From Kitasatospora fiedleri (GTDB lineage: Bacteria > Actinomycetota > Actinomycetes > Streptomycetales > Streptomycetaceae): a stretch of 64,000 nucleotides of DNA. Below, piece after piece: positions 25,886 through 33,856 of this stretch; within the stretch, counting starts at the first letter, position 1; the number at the start of each line of letters is the position of its first letter. The position numbers and the translations under genes were made by a program. Location: positions 5,981,001 through 6,045,000 of the forward strand of contig NZ_OX419519.1 in assembly GCF_948472415.1 (NCBI RefSeq), in the 5' to 3' direction. The notes below the pieces were generated by a model. It was not told the DNA's origin, ran no database searches, and was given only the letters and a program-made list of their open reading frames with translations.

Positions 25886-25931
25886 CACGCACCTTTGCGC
25901 AAACTGTGCTGGCGGTGGCGGGCGATGTCAA
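25886..25931 (-). promoter_or_regulatory. promoter/operator of the alpha-galactosidase gene
   Basis: On the minus strand a -35 TTGACA (25931-25926), a 17-base spacer and CACAGT (25908-25903) form a sigma-70-like promoter. The palindrome TTTGCGCAAA overlaps its downstream edge (25894-25903). The block 25886-25909 is identical to 31214-31237 upstream of the phospholipase gene, as are the -35 and spacer length. A common regulator is inferred. Confidence 0.65.
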
Positions 25932-26018
25932 GGGGTCGCGACCGAAGCGGAATCTTGGCGGCGTCGACCCGGGCGTGAACGTCCAGGGCGTGCCGGACAG
26001 TCCGTCCGCTGGCCAGCA

Positions 26019-26047
26019 TTGCTCATTTGTGCTCGATAGGGCTATAA
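26019..26047 (+). promoter_or_regulatory. candidate promoter of the SIS-ROK operon
   Basis: TTGCTC (26019-26024), a 17-base spacer and CTATAA (26042-26047) make a reasonable sigma-70-type promoter 57 bases upstream of the ATG at 26104. The surrounding 80 bases are unusually AT-rich for this DNA. Confidence 0.4.
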
Positions 26048-26103
26048 ATCAATCACCTTCAATCATTGGCCGCCTGTGCGGTCCGCCCTGGAAGGGCCGT
26101 CCC

Positions 26104-27015
26104 ATGACTGATGTCGCTGCCGTGACCGCCGTTGCCGCGACCGCCGTCGCCGCCGAGATCGCCAGCCAGCCGGAGTGCTGGCGCCGGGCGATGGCCGTCG
26201 AGACCACCGCGCTGCCGGCCCCGGGCGAGCGGGTGGCCGTCGTCGGCTGCGGCACCTCGCTCTACGTCGCCCAGGCGTACGCCGTGCTGCGCGAGACCGC
26301 GGGCGCGGGCGAGACCGACGCGTTCGCCGCCTCCGAGTACCCGGCCGACCGCCGCTACGACCGGGTGCTGGCGATCACCCGCTCCGGCACCACCACCGAG
26401 GTGCTGGCCGCGCTGGCCCGGGCCCGCGCCGCGGGCCTCCCCACCACCGCCGTCACCGGCGATCCCGCCACCCCGGTCGCCACCGCCGCCGACGCGCTGG
26501 TCGACCTCTCGTTCGCCGACGAGCGCTCGGTGGTCCAGACCCGGTTCGCCACCACCGCGCTGGTGCTGCTGCGCACCGGCCTCGGCCTGACGCCGGCCGA
26601 CCTGCCCGAGCAGGCGGCCGCCGCCATCGCCGCCGAGCTGCCCGAAGACGCCCTGGCCGCCGGGCAGTTCACCTTCCTCGGCGCCGGTTGGACGGTCGGG
26701 CTGGCCAACGAGGCGGCGCTCAAGCTGCGCGAGGCCGCCGGGGCCTGGACCGAGTCCTACCCGGCGATGGAGTACCGCCACGGACCGATCAGCGTCAGCG
26801 GCCCGGACAGCCTGGTCTGGTTCCTCGGCGATCCCCCGGCCGGCCTGCCGGACCGGATCGCCGCCACCGGCGCCCGGGTCGCCTCTGGCCGGCGCGACCC
26901 GCTGGCCGAACTGGTGCGCGCCCAGCGGCTGGCCGTCGCGCTCGCCGAGGCCAGGGGCCACGACCCGGACCACCCGCGCAACCTGACCCGCTCCATCGTG
27001 CTGGACACCCCGTGA
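26104..27015 (+). CDS. SIS-domain sugar isomerase/deaminase-like protein (AgaS/GlmS-C type)
   Basis: This 303-residue protein has two SIS subdomains. Phosphosugar-binding blocks are VAVVGCGTSLYVAQAYAVL and TRSGTTTEVLAALARAR in the first half, and FLGAGWTVGLANEAALKLRE with SYPAMEYRHGP in the second. The EYRHGP motif is shared with GlmS and AgaS, which interconvert or deaminate amino-sugar phosphates. It is translationally coupled (GTGA) to a ROK kinase, and a PfkB-like remnant follows. Together with the divergent alpha-galactosidase this suggests galactosamine/galactose or another amino-sugar route. The exact substrate is not shown. Confidence 0.85.
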   Translation: MTDVAAVTAVAATAVAAEIASQPECWRRAMAVETTALPAPGERVAVVGCGTSLYVAQAYAVLRETAGAGETDAFAASEYPADRRYDRVLAITRSGTTTEVLAALARARAAGLPTTAVTGDPATPVATAADALVDLSFADERSVVQTRFATTALVLLRTGLGLTPADLPEQAAAAIAAELPEDALAAGQFTFLGAGWTVGLANEAALKLREAAGAWTESYPAMEYRHGPISVSGPDSLVWFLGDPPAGLPDRIAATGARVASGRRDPLAELVRAQRLAVALAEARGHDPDHPRNLTRSIVLDTP

Positions 27016-28010
27016 GGGTCCGCCACCCGGCCGCCGGCCCGGCCCAGGTCGTCGCGCTGGACGTCGGCGGCACGCACATCAAGGCGACCGTGCTGGCCGC
27101 CGACAGGTCGGTGCTGCACGCCGAGAGCGCGGACACCCGGGCCGACCGCGGCCCGGACGCGGCACTGGAGAACGTGCTCGGCCTGGCGGGCCGCCTGGTC
27201 CGCCGGTTCCGACCGGCCGCAGTGGGGATCGCCGTGCCGGGCATCGTCGACGAGGACGCCGGGGTCTGCCGGTACGCCGCCAACCTGGGCTGGCGCGACC
27301 TGCCGGTGCGGCAGTGGGCCGAGGAGGAACTGGGCCTGCCGGTGGCCCTCGGGCACGACGTGCGGGCCGGCGGTCTGGCCGAGGCCCGGCTCGGCGCCGG
27401 ACGCGGACTGCGGTCCTTCCTCTTCGTGCCGGTCGGCACCGGCATCGCCGGTGCCGTGGTGGTGAACGGGCGGGCGCTGACCGGGGCGCACGGCGGTGCG
27501 GGCGAGGTGGGCCACCTGGTGGTCCGCCCGGACGGGCCGCCCTGCGGGTGCGGCGGGCGCGGCTGCCTGGAGGCGGTCGCCTCCGCCTCGGCCGTGGCCC
27601 GCCGCTACCGGCAGCTGGCCGGCCTGCCGGCGGACGAGCACGTCCCCGCCGAACAGGTGCTCCAGCGGGCCGGCGCGGGGGACGAGACCGCCGGACGGGT
27701 GTGGCGGGAGGCGGTGTCCGCGCTGGCCGACGGCCTGGTCACGGCCCTCACCCTGGTCGACCCGGAACGGGTGGTGATCGGCGGCGGACTGGCCCGGGCC
27801 GGTGCCGCCCTGCTGGACCCGCTGCGGACGGCGGTGGCGGAGCGGCTCACCTTCCAGTCCCGCCCCGAGCTGGTGCGGGCCCGGCTCGGCCACCGGGCGG
27901 GCAGCCTGGGGGCGGGCCTGCTCGCACAGGACCTGCTGCGCCGCCCGGCCGGACGGACAACCGCCGACCGGCTCCGGCCGCCGGGAGGTGCGGCGCGATC
28001 CTCACCGTGA
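27012..28010 (+). CDS. ROK-family sugar kinase
   Basis: This 332-residue protein has the N-terminal ATP phosphate-binding loop LDVGGTHIKATVL and the ROK signature with zinc-binding cysteines CGCGGRGCLEAVAS (about 176-189). The catalytic Asp region GHDVRAGGLAEARLGAG and the GEVGHLVV motif are also present. No N-terminal helix-turn-helix precedes the kinase fold, so it is an enzyme rather than a ROK repressor. It probably phosphorylates an aldose or N-acetylated amino sugar that the upstream SIS protein then processes. The start is the GTG at 27012, overlapping the upstream stop. Confidence 0.9.
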   Translation: MRVRHPAAGPAQVVALDVGGTHIKATVLAADRSVLHAESADTRADRGPDAALENVLGLAGRLVRRFRPAAVGIAVPGIVDEDAGVCRYAANLGWRDLPVRQWAEEELGLPVALGHDVRAGGLAEARLGAGRGLRSFLFVPVGTGIAGAVVVNGRALTGAHGGAGEVGHLVVRPDGPPCGCGGRGCLEAVASASAVARRYRQLAGLPADEHVPAEQVLQRAGAGDETAGRVWREAVSALADGLVTALTLVDPERVVIGGGLARAGAALLDPLRTAVAERLTFQSRPELVRARLGHRAGSLGAGLLAQDLLRRPAGRTTADRLRPPGGAARSSP

Positions 28011-28384
28011 CGCCGAACGCCGCGCCGAACCCCGCGCCGGACGCGACCCACCGGGTCGAACGGTTCGCGCCCGGCGCCGGCACCCGGGTGCCGGAGGTGG
28101 CCGCGCGGGCCGGCGGCAAGGACGTCGACGTCGCCCGGGCGCTGCGCGGGCCCGGTACCGACCCGGCCGACACCGACCCGGCCGTCACCGGCCCGGCGGT
28201 CGCCGTCGGCAGCGCGCACGCGGTGCTCACCCGCGACGCCGCGCTGGACTTCGGGCTGATCGCCGCGCTGATCGCCGCGCTGGTCGCCGCGCTGGTCGAC
28301 ACCCGCAGGTACCTCGGCCCGGCCCGCGAGGCCACTGCGGCCGAGGTCGCCCGTCTGCTCGCGGTGCTGGACGCGGCCCGCTGA
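28007..28384 (+). CDS. truncated PfkB-family (1-phosphofructokinase-like) protein
   Basis: From a GTG overlapping the ROK stop (GTGA), the first 45 residues (VTPNAAPNPAPDATHRVERF, then AARAGGKDVDVARALRG) mirror the start of tagatose-6-phosphate/1-phosphofructokinases (TVTPNAALDVT...ARAGGKGVNVARAL). The sugar-binding GGKGxN has become GGKDVD. The central fold and the C-terminal GAGD ATP site are missing. After about residue 60 the sequence shifts to a repetitive alanine/isoleucine stretch (LIAALIAALVAALV) and a short helical tail. At 125 residues instead of about 310 it cannot be an active kinase. It is probably an internal-deletion remnant still coupled to the operon. Confidence 0.55.
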   Translation: MTPNAAPNPAPDATHRVERFAPGAGTRVPEVAARAGGKDVDVARALRGPGTDPADTDPAVTGPAVAVGSAHAVLTRDAALDFGLIAALIAALVAALVDTRRYLGPAREATAAEVARLLAVLDAAR

Positions 28385-28552
28385 CCGGCTCGCCGCGGTG
28401 CCCGCGGTATCCGGCAACTCCGTTGTCCGTATCGCCAGTTGACTCCGGCTCGGGCCGGGAGCATCGTTCCGATGATGCGACGGCCAACCTCCCGAAGCCC
28501 GGGCCGGACACGGATGGCGGCCGCCGAGGGTCGGCAGGCCATCCACCGCAGG

Positions 28553-28600
28553 GCGCTGCCGGCGGTTCCCCGCACCGTGCGGGCGAACCACCGGCAGCGC
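28553..28600. terminator. hairpin terminator between convergent units
   Basis: A 16-bp stem with one mismatch (GCGCTGCCGGCGGTTC at 28553-28568 against 28585-28600) lies between the sugar operon and the convergent phospholipase gene, 37 bases beyond the latter's stop. Confidence 0.65.
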
Positions 28601-28637
28601 TCCGGCGCGTCCCGCCGGGAGTCCCGTCGCGGGGACG

Positions 28638-31094
28638 TCAGTTGTCGGTGCCCAGGACGCGGATCTCGGCGGCGGAGGTCCACGGGCCGCGGTTGCCGGC
28701 CTCGCTGAGGGCGCGCAGCCGGACGTGGCGGGCGGTGCGGGGGGTGAAGTCGACGCGCTTGGGCAGGGCGTCGTCGGCCCAGGTGCCGGTGGCGGCGGGG
28801 GCGCTCCAGGTGGTGCCGTCGGTGCTGGTGGACACCTCGTACCGGCCGACGCGGCCGTTGACGCCGCCGTCCTGCCGGGGGAGGTAGGACAGGCCGCTGA
28901 CGGACCTGGCGGCGCCGAGGTCGAAGCGGATCTCGTGCGGCAGTGGGGCGGCGGTCCCGCTCCACCTGGTGTGCCACTTGGTGGAGAGGACGTCGTCCAG
29001 GACGTTGGCGGCGGCGCCGTTCTCGGCTGAGGTCTCCTGGCTGTCGGCGTAGGAGACGGTGGCGGGCAGGGCGCCGACGACGGCCGGGTCGCTGATCGAC
29101 TCCTGGCCGTTCTCGGCGTGGCCGGCGAAGCGGCGCAGGAAGGCGTCGGCGGTGTCGGCGGTGGCGGTGAGGTCGTACCAGCGGCCGGCGGCGGTGAGGT
29201 CGAGCGTCTTGGTGGCGGTGGCGCCGGCGGCGAGCGGGAAGGTCCACGGCCCGTCGGTGCGGTGGGCGTTGGGTGTGACGGTGACGGTGCAGGCGGCGGT
29301 GCCGCTGTTCTTCATGGTGAGGGTGAGCGTCCCGCCGGGGCCGTCGACGGCGGCGGTGACCTCGGGGTTGGCGTTGCCGCTGGTGGTGGCGGTGACGCGG
29401 TTGCCGCGGAAGCGGCGGTGGAAGCCGTTGGGTCCGTGGAGCGAGAGGTCGTAGGCGCCGGTGGGGGTGCCGGCGACGAAGTAGTCGGTGAGCGTCTTGC
29501 CGGCCTCGACGGTGTGCCGCCAGGGGCCGTCGGTGCGGTGGGCGTTGGCGTACAGGTAGACGCACTGGCCGGCGGCGCCGGTGTTGGCCAGGTCGAGGTA
29601 GAAGGCGCCGGGGGTGACGCGCCCCTTGGCCTCGAAGGCGTATGGGATCGGGCGGGCCTTGCGGTGGCCGGCCTCCTGGAGTTGCACCGACTGCACGGCG
29701 GGGACGGCGGGGGCGGGCAGGGTGGAGCACTGGGTGGCGGCGTCGGCGACGTAGCGGCTGGTGTCGGGCAGGGCGGGCCAGGCGGTGGTGGGGGAGGTGA
29801 AGTCGAAGGCGGAGGTGAGGTCGCCGGTGACGGCCTTGCGCCAGGGGCTGATGTTGGGTTCGGCGACGCCGAAGACCTTTTCGCAGAAGCGCAGCACCGA
29901 GGTGTGGTCGAAGACCTGGGAGCAGACGTAACCGCCGCGGGTCCAGGGGGAGATGACCGTCATCGGGACGCGGAAGCCGAGGCCGACCGGCTGGCCGCCG
30001 GAGATCTCGCCGGTGGTAGCGACGGTGGACAGGCCGTCGGTGTCGGAGGCGGGTGGGGCGGGCGGCGGGACGTGGTCGAAGAAGCCGCCGTTCTCGTCGT
30101 AGTTGAGCAGGAAGACGGTGTTCGCCCACACCTCCGGGTGGGCGGCCAGCTTGGCCAGCAGCCGGGCGGTGAGGTCCTCGCCCGCCGCGGGGCGGTAGTT
30201 GGCGTGCTCGGACAGCGCGGTGGGGGCGACGATCCAGCTGACCTGGGGGAGGGTGCCGGCGGCGAGGTCGTCGCCGAACGCCTTGACCAGGTCGGGGACG
30301 GTGGCCATGCCGCGGTCGTACAGCGGCTGGCCGGCCTTGGCGTTCTTGAAGGCGACGAACCAGGCCAGCGCGTTGTCGTCGAAGTTGTCGCTCTGCTGGT
30401 AGACCCGCCAGCTGACCCCGGCGGCCTGGAGGCGTTCGGCGTAGGTGGTCCAGGTGAAGCCGGCCGCCGGTTCGGTGTTGTCCATCACGTTGGCCTGGCC
30501 GACCGAGCCGCCGTTGGTGCCGGTGAACACGTGCAGCCGGTTGGGGTTGGTCTGGGTCAGGGTGGAGGAGAAGTACTGGTCGCAGACGGTGAAGTTGTCG
30601 GCCAGCTGGTAGTAGAAGTCCAGGTCGCCGCGGGCGAAGTGGCCCATGCCCAGGCCGGGGGTGCGGGCGGTGTTCCAGCCGTCGTACCGGCCGCCGTTGT
30701 ACATGCCCAGGTCGGTGGGCCAGTTCATGGCGGGGGCGGAGGCGCAGACGGCGCTGGTGGCGGCGGTGTTCATCCGGAACGGCAGGATGTACCCGTCCGG
30801 GTGGGTGGTGGACGGCTGGTACCAGACCGGCTTGCCGCCGGGCAGGGTGACCGCGTTGCGGTCGCCGAAGCCGCGCACGCCGCGCAGGGCGCCGAAGTAG
30901 TGGTCGAAGGCCCGGTTCTCCTGCATGAAGACCACCACGTGCTTGACGTCGGCGATCGTGCCGGTACCGGCCGGGACGGGGGTGGCCAGCAGGTCGCGCA
31001 GGACCTTGGGCAGCGCGCCGGTGGCGGCGACACCGGCCGCGCCGGCCGCGCCGGACAGGACGGCGCGGCGGCTGATGTGGGGGGAGGGTGACAT
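28638..31094 (-). CDS. Tat-exported phosphocholine-specific phospholipase C
   Basis: This 818-residue extracellular enzyme has a twin-arginine signal, HISRRAVLSGAAGAAGVAAT. The alkaline-phosphatase-like catalytic domain follows: VKHVVVFMQENRAFDHYFG, FTGTNGG, the LLNYDENGGFFDHVPPP metal-site block and DHTSVLRFCE. Two copies of the C-terminal DUF756-type beta module are marked by NAHRTDGPW. A terminal discoidin/F5-8C-like domain begins at about residue 690 (SQETSAENGAAANVLDD). It hydrolyses phosphatidylcholine, releasing phosphocholine, and can supply phosphate. The ATG at 31094 puts the RR pair seven or so residues in. Its promoter resembles that of the alpha-galactosidase gene. Confidence 0.92.
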   Translation of the reverse strand: MSPSPHISRRAVLSGAAGAAGVAATGALPKVLRDLLATPVPAGTGTIADVKHVVVFMQENRAFDHYFGALRGVRGFGDRNAVTLPGGKPVWYQPSTTHPDGYILPFRMNTAATSAVCASAPAMNWPTDLGMYNGGRYDGWNTARTPGLGMGHFARGDLDFYYQLADNFTVCDQYFSSTLTQTNPNRLHVFTGTNGGSVGQANVMDNTEPAAGFTWTTYAERLQAAGVSWRVYQQSDNFDDNALAWFVAFKNAKAGQPLYDRGMATVPDLVKAFGDDLAAGTLPQVSWIVAPTALSEHANYRPAAGEDLTARLLAKLAAHPEVWANTVFLLNYDENGGFFDHVPPPAPPASDTDGLSTVATTGEISGGQPVGLGFRVPMTVISPWTRGGYVCSQVFDHTSVLRFCEKVFGVAEPNISPWRKAVTGDLTSAFDFTSPTTAWPALPDTSRYVADAATQCSTLPAPAVPAVQSVQLQEAGHRKARPIPYAFEAKGRVTPGAFYLDLANTGAAGQCVYLYANAHRTDGPWRHTVEAGKTLTDYFVAGTPTGAYDLSLHGPNGFHRRFRGNRVTATTSGNANPEVTAAVDGPGGTLTLTMKNSGTAACTVTVTPNAHRTDGPWTFPLAAGATATKTLDLTAAGRWYDLTATADTADAFLRRFAGHAENGQESISDPAVVGALPATVSYADSQETSAENGAAANVLDDVLSTKWHTRWSGTAAPLPHEIRFDLGAARSVSGLSYLPRQDGGVNGRVGRYEVSTSTDGTTWSAPAATGTWADDALPKRVDFTPRTARHVRLRALSEAGNRGPWTSAAEIRVLGTDN

Positions 31095-31186
31095 GGGGGG
31101 CTGACTCCTCGCGGTCGGGCTGTCGACGACGACGGGCACGGTGGGGAGGCCGGAGGAACGGGGGGCGGCCGTCGCCCACCTGCTGA

Positions 31187-31259
31187 GCAAAGGTGCGTGA
31201 TTGGACGCTCAATCACGCACCTTTGCGCAAACTGTGCGGGTGACGGCAGCCCGTGTCAA
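31187..31259 (-). promoter_or_regulatory. promoter/operator of the phospholipase C gene
   Basis: The minus strand carries TTGACA (31259-31254), a 17-base spacer and CACAGT (31236-31231). The palindrome TTTGCGCAAA (31222-31231) adjoins it. A perfect 17-bp inverted repeat (arms 31187-31203 and 31210-31226, six-base gap) covers the start region. Positions 31214-31237 are identical to 25886-25909 at the alpha-galactosidase promoter. Confidence 0.65.
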
Positions 31260-31339
31260 GGGAACCCGTCATCACGGCCGAGGACTTGACGGTCCTCGGC
31301 CGGGGTGCCGGGCGTGCGTGGCGCGGGAGTCGGCGGAGG

Positions 31340-31504
31340 TCAGCGCTCCTCGCGGAAGTCGACGTGCCGCTTGACGACCGGGTCGTACTTGCGCAGGACC
31401 AGCCGGTCCGGGTCGTTGCGGCGGTTCTTGCGGGTGACGTAGGTGTAGCCGGTTCCGGCGGTGGAGCGGAGCTTGACGATCGGGCGCAGTTCGTTGCGTG
31501 CCAT
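31340..31504 (-). CDS. rpmG: 50S ribosomal protein L33, zinc-free (C-) paralogue
   Basis: This 54-residue protein starts MARNELRPIVKLRSTAGTGY and has the L33 core YVTRKNRRNDPDRLVLRKYD. The zinc-ribbon cysteine pairs of C+ L33 are absent: the second CxxC position reads YDPVVKRH. Such paralogues replace the zinc-binding form under zinc shortage and are normally repressed by Zur. It is divergent from the L28-S14-CobW-S18-L32 operon, and a palindromic Zur-like box lies between them. Confidence 0.93.
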   Translation of the reverse strand: MARNELRPIVKLRSTAGTGYTYVTRKNRRNDPDRLVLRKYDPVVKRHVDFREER

Positions 31505-31571
31505 GGGGGTCCTCGGGGTCGGCCGGGTGTCCGGGGTTCGGTGTCGGGGGATGGGTGCGACTCTAGCAAAA

Positions 31572-31586
31572 TGAAATCCATTTTCA
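31572..31586. promoter_or_regulatory. Zur box between L33 and L28 genes
   Basis: TGAAATCCATTTTCA is palindromic at its ends (TGAAA/TTTCA) and matches the Zur consensus TGAAAATGATTTTCA at 12 of 15 positions. It is centred between two divergent genes for zinc-free ribosomal proteins, the classic Zur target. Confidence 0.75.
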
Positions 31587-31626
31587 CGTAGAGTGCTCCC
31601 GTCCATCCGACCGGAACGGAGCCCCG

Positions 31627-31863
31627 ATGTCCGCCCACTGCCAACTGACCGGCCGCAGGCCGGGATTCGGCAACGCGATCTCCCACTCGCACCGCCGCAC
31701 CCCGCGCCGCTTCGACCCGAACATCCAGCGCAAGCGCTACTGGCTGCCCAGCGAGGGCCGCCACGTGCGCCTCACGCTCAGCGCCAAGGGCCTCAAGACC
31801 GTCGACGCCATCGGGATCGAGGCGGCCGTCGCCCGAATTCGCGCCCGCGGGGAGAAGGTCTGA
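31627..31863 (+). CDS. rpmB: 50S ribosomal protein L28, zinc-free paralogue
   Basis: This 78-residue protein has the L28 signature SAHCQLTGRRPGFGNAISH, then SHRRTPRRFDPNIQRKRYW, followed by RLTLSAKGLKTVDAIG. Only Cys5 remains of the cysteines of the zinc-binding form. It is the first gene of the zinc-limitation operon, and its stop overlaps the S14 start (TGATG). Confidence 0.93.
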   Translation: MSAHCQLTGRRPGFGNAISHSHRRTPRRFDPNIQRKRYWLPSEGRHVRLTLSAKGLKTVDAIGIEAAVARIRARGEKV

Positions 31864-32168
31864 TGGCCAAGCGCAGCAAGATCGCCAAGAACGAGCACCG
31901 CCGCGCCCTGGTCGCCCGCCACGCCGAGCGCCGGGCCGAACTGAAGCGCACCCTCACCCACCCCGGCAGCACGCCGGAGCAACGCGCCGACGCCCGGCGG
32001 GAGTTGGACCGCCAGCCCAGGGACGCCAGCGCCACCCGCCTGCGCAACCGGGACGCCGTGGACGGCCGCCCGCGCGGCTACCAGCGCGCCTTCGGCCTGT
32101 CCCGGATCAACCTGCGCACCATGGCGCACGCCGGACAGCTGCCGGGCGTGCGCACGTCGAGCTGGTGA
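31863..32168 (+). CDS. rpsN: 30S ribosomal protein S14, zinc-free long form
   Basis: This 101-residue S14 starts MAKRSKIAKNEHRRALVARH and ends with the family block GYQRAFGLSRINLRTMAHAG, then QLPGVRTSSW. The long form without CxxC motifs is the C- type that replaces the 61-residue zinc-binding S14 under zinc shortage. Its stop overlaps the next gene's GTG. Confidence 0.95.
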   Translation: MAKRSKIAKNEHRRALVARHAERRAELKRTLTHPGSTPEQRADARRELDRQPRDASATRLRNRDAVDGRPRGYQRAFGLSRINLRTMAHAGQLPGVRTSSW

Positions 32169-33337
32169 GCGCCGTGCCCGCCCACCTCCGACTCCCCGTC
32201 GTCATCGTCGCCGGCCTGCACCGCGCCGAACGCCGCCGCGCCGTCAAGGAGTTGCTCGACGCGAGCATCGGCGCCGTCGTCCTCCACCACGACCTGCGCG
32301 ACGCCGACCGCGGCGTGGTGCACCGCCAACTGCGCGACGACGAAGGCGTGTTCGACACCCGCGAACTTCCGCTGGTCAACGACTGCCCCTGCTGCGCGGT
32401 GCGCGAGGACCTGCTGCCCGAGCTGGCAGGCCTCGCTGAGTCCGGCGAACACGGCCTGGCCATCGTCGAACTGTGGGGCGGCAGCGACCCGCACCCGGTC
32501 GCCGAGGTGATCGCCGAGGGCGAGGTGGACGGCCGCCCGATGGGAGAGCTGATCGAACTCGCCGGAGTGGTCACGGCGGTCGACCCCGACCGGCTGATCG
32601 GCGAACTCTCGGTCTCCGACGACCTCGCCGAACACGCCGAGCACACCTCCGCGGACGACGCCCGCACCCGGGCCGAGGCACTCGCCCACCAGATCGAGTA
32701 CGCCACCACCCTCGCCCTCGCCCGCGGCGGCGACACCGGCCTCGCGATGCTGCGCCAACTGCACCCCACCGCACGGCGGGTGGCGCTCGGCACCGGCGAA
32801 CTCCTGCGGGCGGCGCTCGGCGGCTTCGACGTCCCGGCCGCCCGCGACCGGGTCAACCCGGCCCTGGCCCTGCTGCCGCAGCAGGCCGACGAGTCGGGCG
32901 TGGCCACCCTGGTGTGGGAGCGCCGCCGCCCGCTGCACCCCGGACGGCTGCACGACGCGCTGGAACTGCTCGTCCCCGCCGCGCAGCGCAGCCGCGGCCG
33001 GTTCTGGCTGGCCAACCGCCCCGAACTCATGCTGGCCTGGGACGCGGCCGGAGCCAACCTCGCGGTCGAGGAGTGCGGGCCGTGGCTGGCGACCCTCCCC
33101 GACGAGCACTGGGAGCACTACCCGCCCGAACGCCGGGCCGCCGCCGCCCTCGACTGGCACCCGCAGCACGGCGACCGCGTCCAGCAACTCGCCTTCACCG
33201 CCGAAGGACTGGACGCCGACGGGATCACCGAACTCCTCGACTCCTGCCTGCTCACCGACGCCGAACTGCTCGCGGGCGAACCGGGCTGGAAGACCCTCCC
33301 CGACGCCTTCGCGGACCTGCTCGAACCCGTCGCCTGA
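32165..33337 (+). CDS. CobW/YciC-like zinc metallochaperone, degenerate P-loop
   Basis: This 390-residue protein of the COG0523 (CobW/YciC/ZNG1) group is embedded among zinc-free ribosomal protein genes. The metal-binding CxCC-type motif is present as NDCPCCAVREDLLPEL. The C-terminal CobW_C-like region contains WLANRPELMLAWDAAG and DRVQQLAFTAEGLD. At the N-terminus, where the GTPase P-loop GxxGxGKTT should be, the sequence is VVIVAGLHRAERRRAV, so GTP binding in the usual way is doubtful. The role inferred is zinc mobilisation or delivery during zinc shortage. The GTG start overlaps the S14 stop. Confidence 0.85.
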   Translation: MSAVPAHLRLPVVIVAGLHRAERRRAVKELLDASIGAVVLHHDLRDADRGVVHRQLRDDEGVFDTRELPLVNDCPCCAVREDLLPELAGLAESGEHGLAIVELWGGSDPHPVAEVIAEGEVDGRPMGELIELAGVVTAVDPDRLIGELSVSDDLAEHAEHTSADDARTRAEALAHQIEYATTLALARGGDTGLAMLRQLHPTARRVALGTGELLRAALGGFDVPAARDRVNPALALLPQQADESGVATLVWERRRPLHPGRLHDALELLVPAAQRSRGRFWLANRPELMLAWDAAGANLAVEECGPWLATLPDEHWEHYPPERRAAAALDWHPQHGDRVQQLAFTAEGLDADGITELLDSCLLTDAELLAGEPGWKTLPDAFADLLEPVA

Positions 33338-33364
33338 CCACCCGAACGAACGCAAGGACCCGAC

Positions 33365-33607
33365 ATGGCCCAGCGCCCCGGCCCCGGACGGCCGGCCGAG
33401 CCCCGCCCCAACCCGCTGATCGAGGCGGGCATCGAGTACATCGACTACAAGGACACCACCCTGCTGCGGAAGTTCGTCTCCGACCGCGGCAAAATTCGCA
33501 GCCGGCGGGTCACCCGGCTCACCGTCCAGCAGCAGCACGCGATGGCCCGCGCCATCAAGAACGCCCGCGAGATGGCGCTACTGCCTCACGCCACCCCCGT
33601 CCGATAG
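33365..33607 (+). CDS. rpsR: 30S ribosomal protein S18, zinc-free paralogue
   Basis: This 80-residue S18 has the family core EYIDYKDTTLLRKFVSDRGK, then IRSRRVTRLTVQQQ and KNAREMALLPH. The N-terminal CxxC of the zinc-binding form is replaced by NPLIEAGIEY, so it is the C- type used under zinc limitation. It lies 27 bases after the CobW-like gene. Confidence 0.94.
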   Translation: MAQRPGPGRPAEPRPNPLIEAGIEYIDYKDTTLLRKFVSDRGKIRSRRVTRLTVQQQHAMARAIKNAREMALLPHATPVR

Positions 33608-33616
33608 GAGCCCACG

Positions 33617-33781
33617 ATGGCCGTCCCCAAGCGCAGGACCTCCCGCAGCAACACCCGCCACCGCCGCGCCCGGTGGAAGGCGAGCCCGCCCCAGCTGGTC
33701 CCGGTCACCGTCGACGGGCGCGAGCACCTCGTCCCGCGCCGGCTGGCGAAGGCGTACGAGCGCGGCCTGCTGACGCCGTGA
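33617..33781 (+). CDS. rpmF: 50S ribosomal protein L32, zinc-free paralogue
   Basis: This 54-residue protein starts MAVPKRRTSRSNTRHRRARW, the L32 N-terminal signature. The C-terminal half, which in the zinc form has two CxxC pairs, instead reads VDGREHLVPRRLAKAYERG, with no cysteine at all. It begins nine bases after the S18 stop with a TAGGAG ribosome binding site, and it ends the operon just before a strong terminator. Confidence 0.92.
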   Translation: MAVPKRRTSRSNTRHRRARWKASPPQLVPVTVDGREHLVPRRLAKAYERGLLTP

Positions 33782-33789
33782 GAGCGGAG

Positions 33790-33824
33790 CAGGGGGGCCG
33801 CAGCCCAGCGCTGCGGCCCCCCTG
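33790..33824 (+). terminator. terminator of the zinc-limitation ribosomal operon
   Basis: A perfect 14-bp stem (CAGGGGGGCCGCAG at 33790-33803 against 33811-33824) with a 7-base loop lies nine bases after the L32 stop. It may also serve the convergent methyltransferase gene. Confidence 0.8.
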
Positions 33825-33856
33825 CCGTTCCGGGGGAGTGCTCCCGGGCGGGGCGG

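Noticed and set aside
31340..33781. Main ribosomal protein operon (S10/spc)
   Set aside because: The set and order are those of zinc-free paralogues with a CobW-like gene, not the housekeeping operons; the zinc-binding cysteines are absent.
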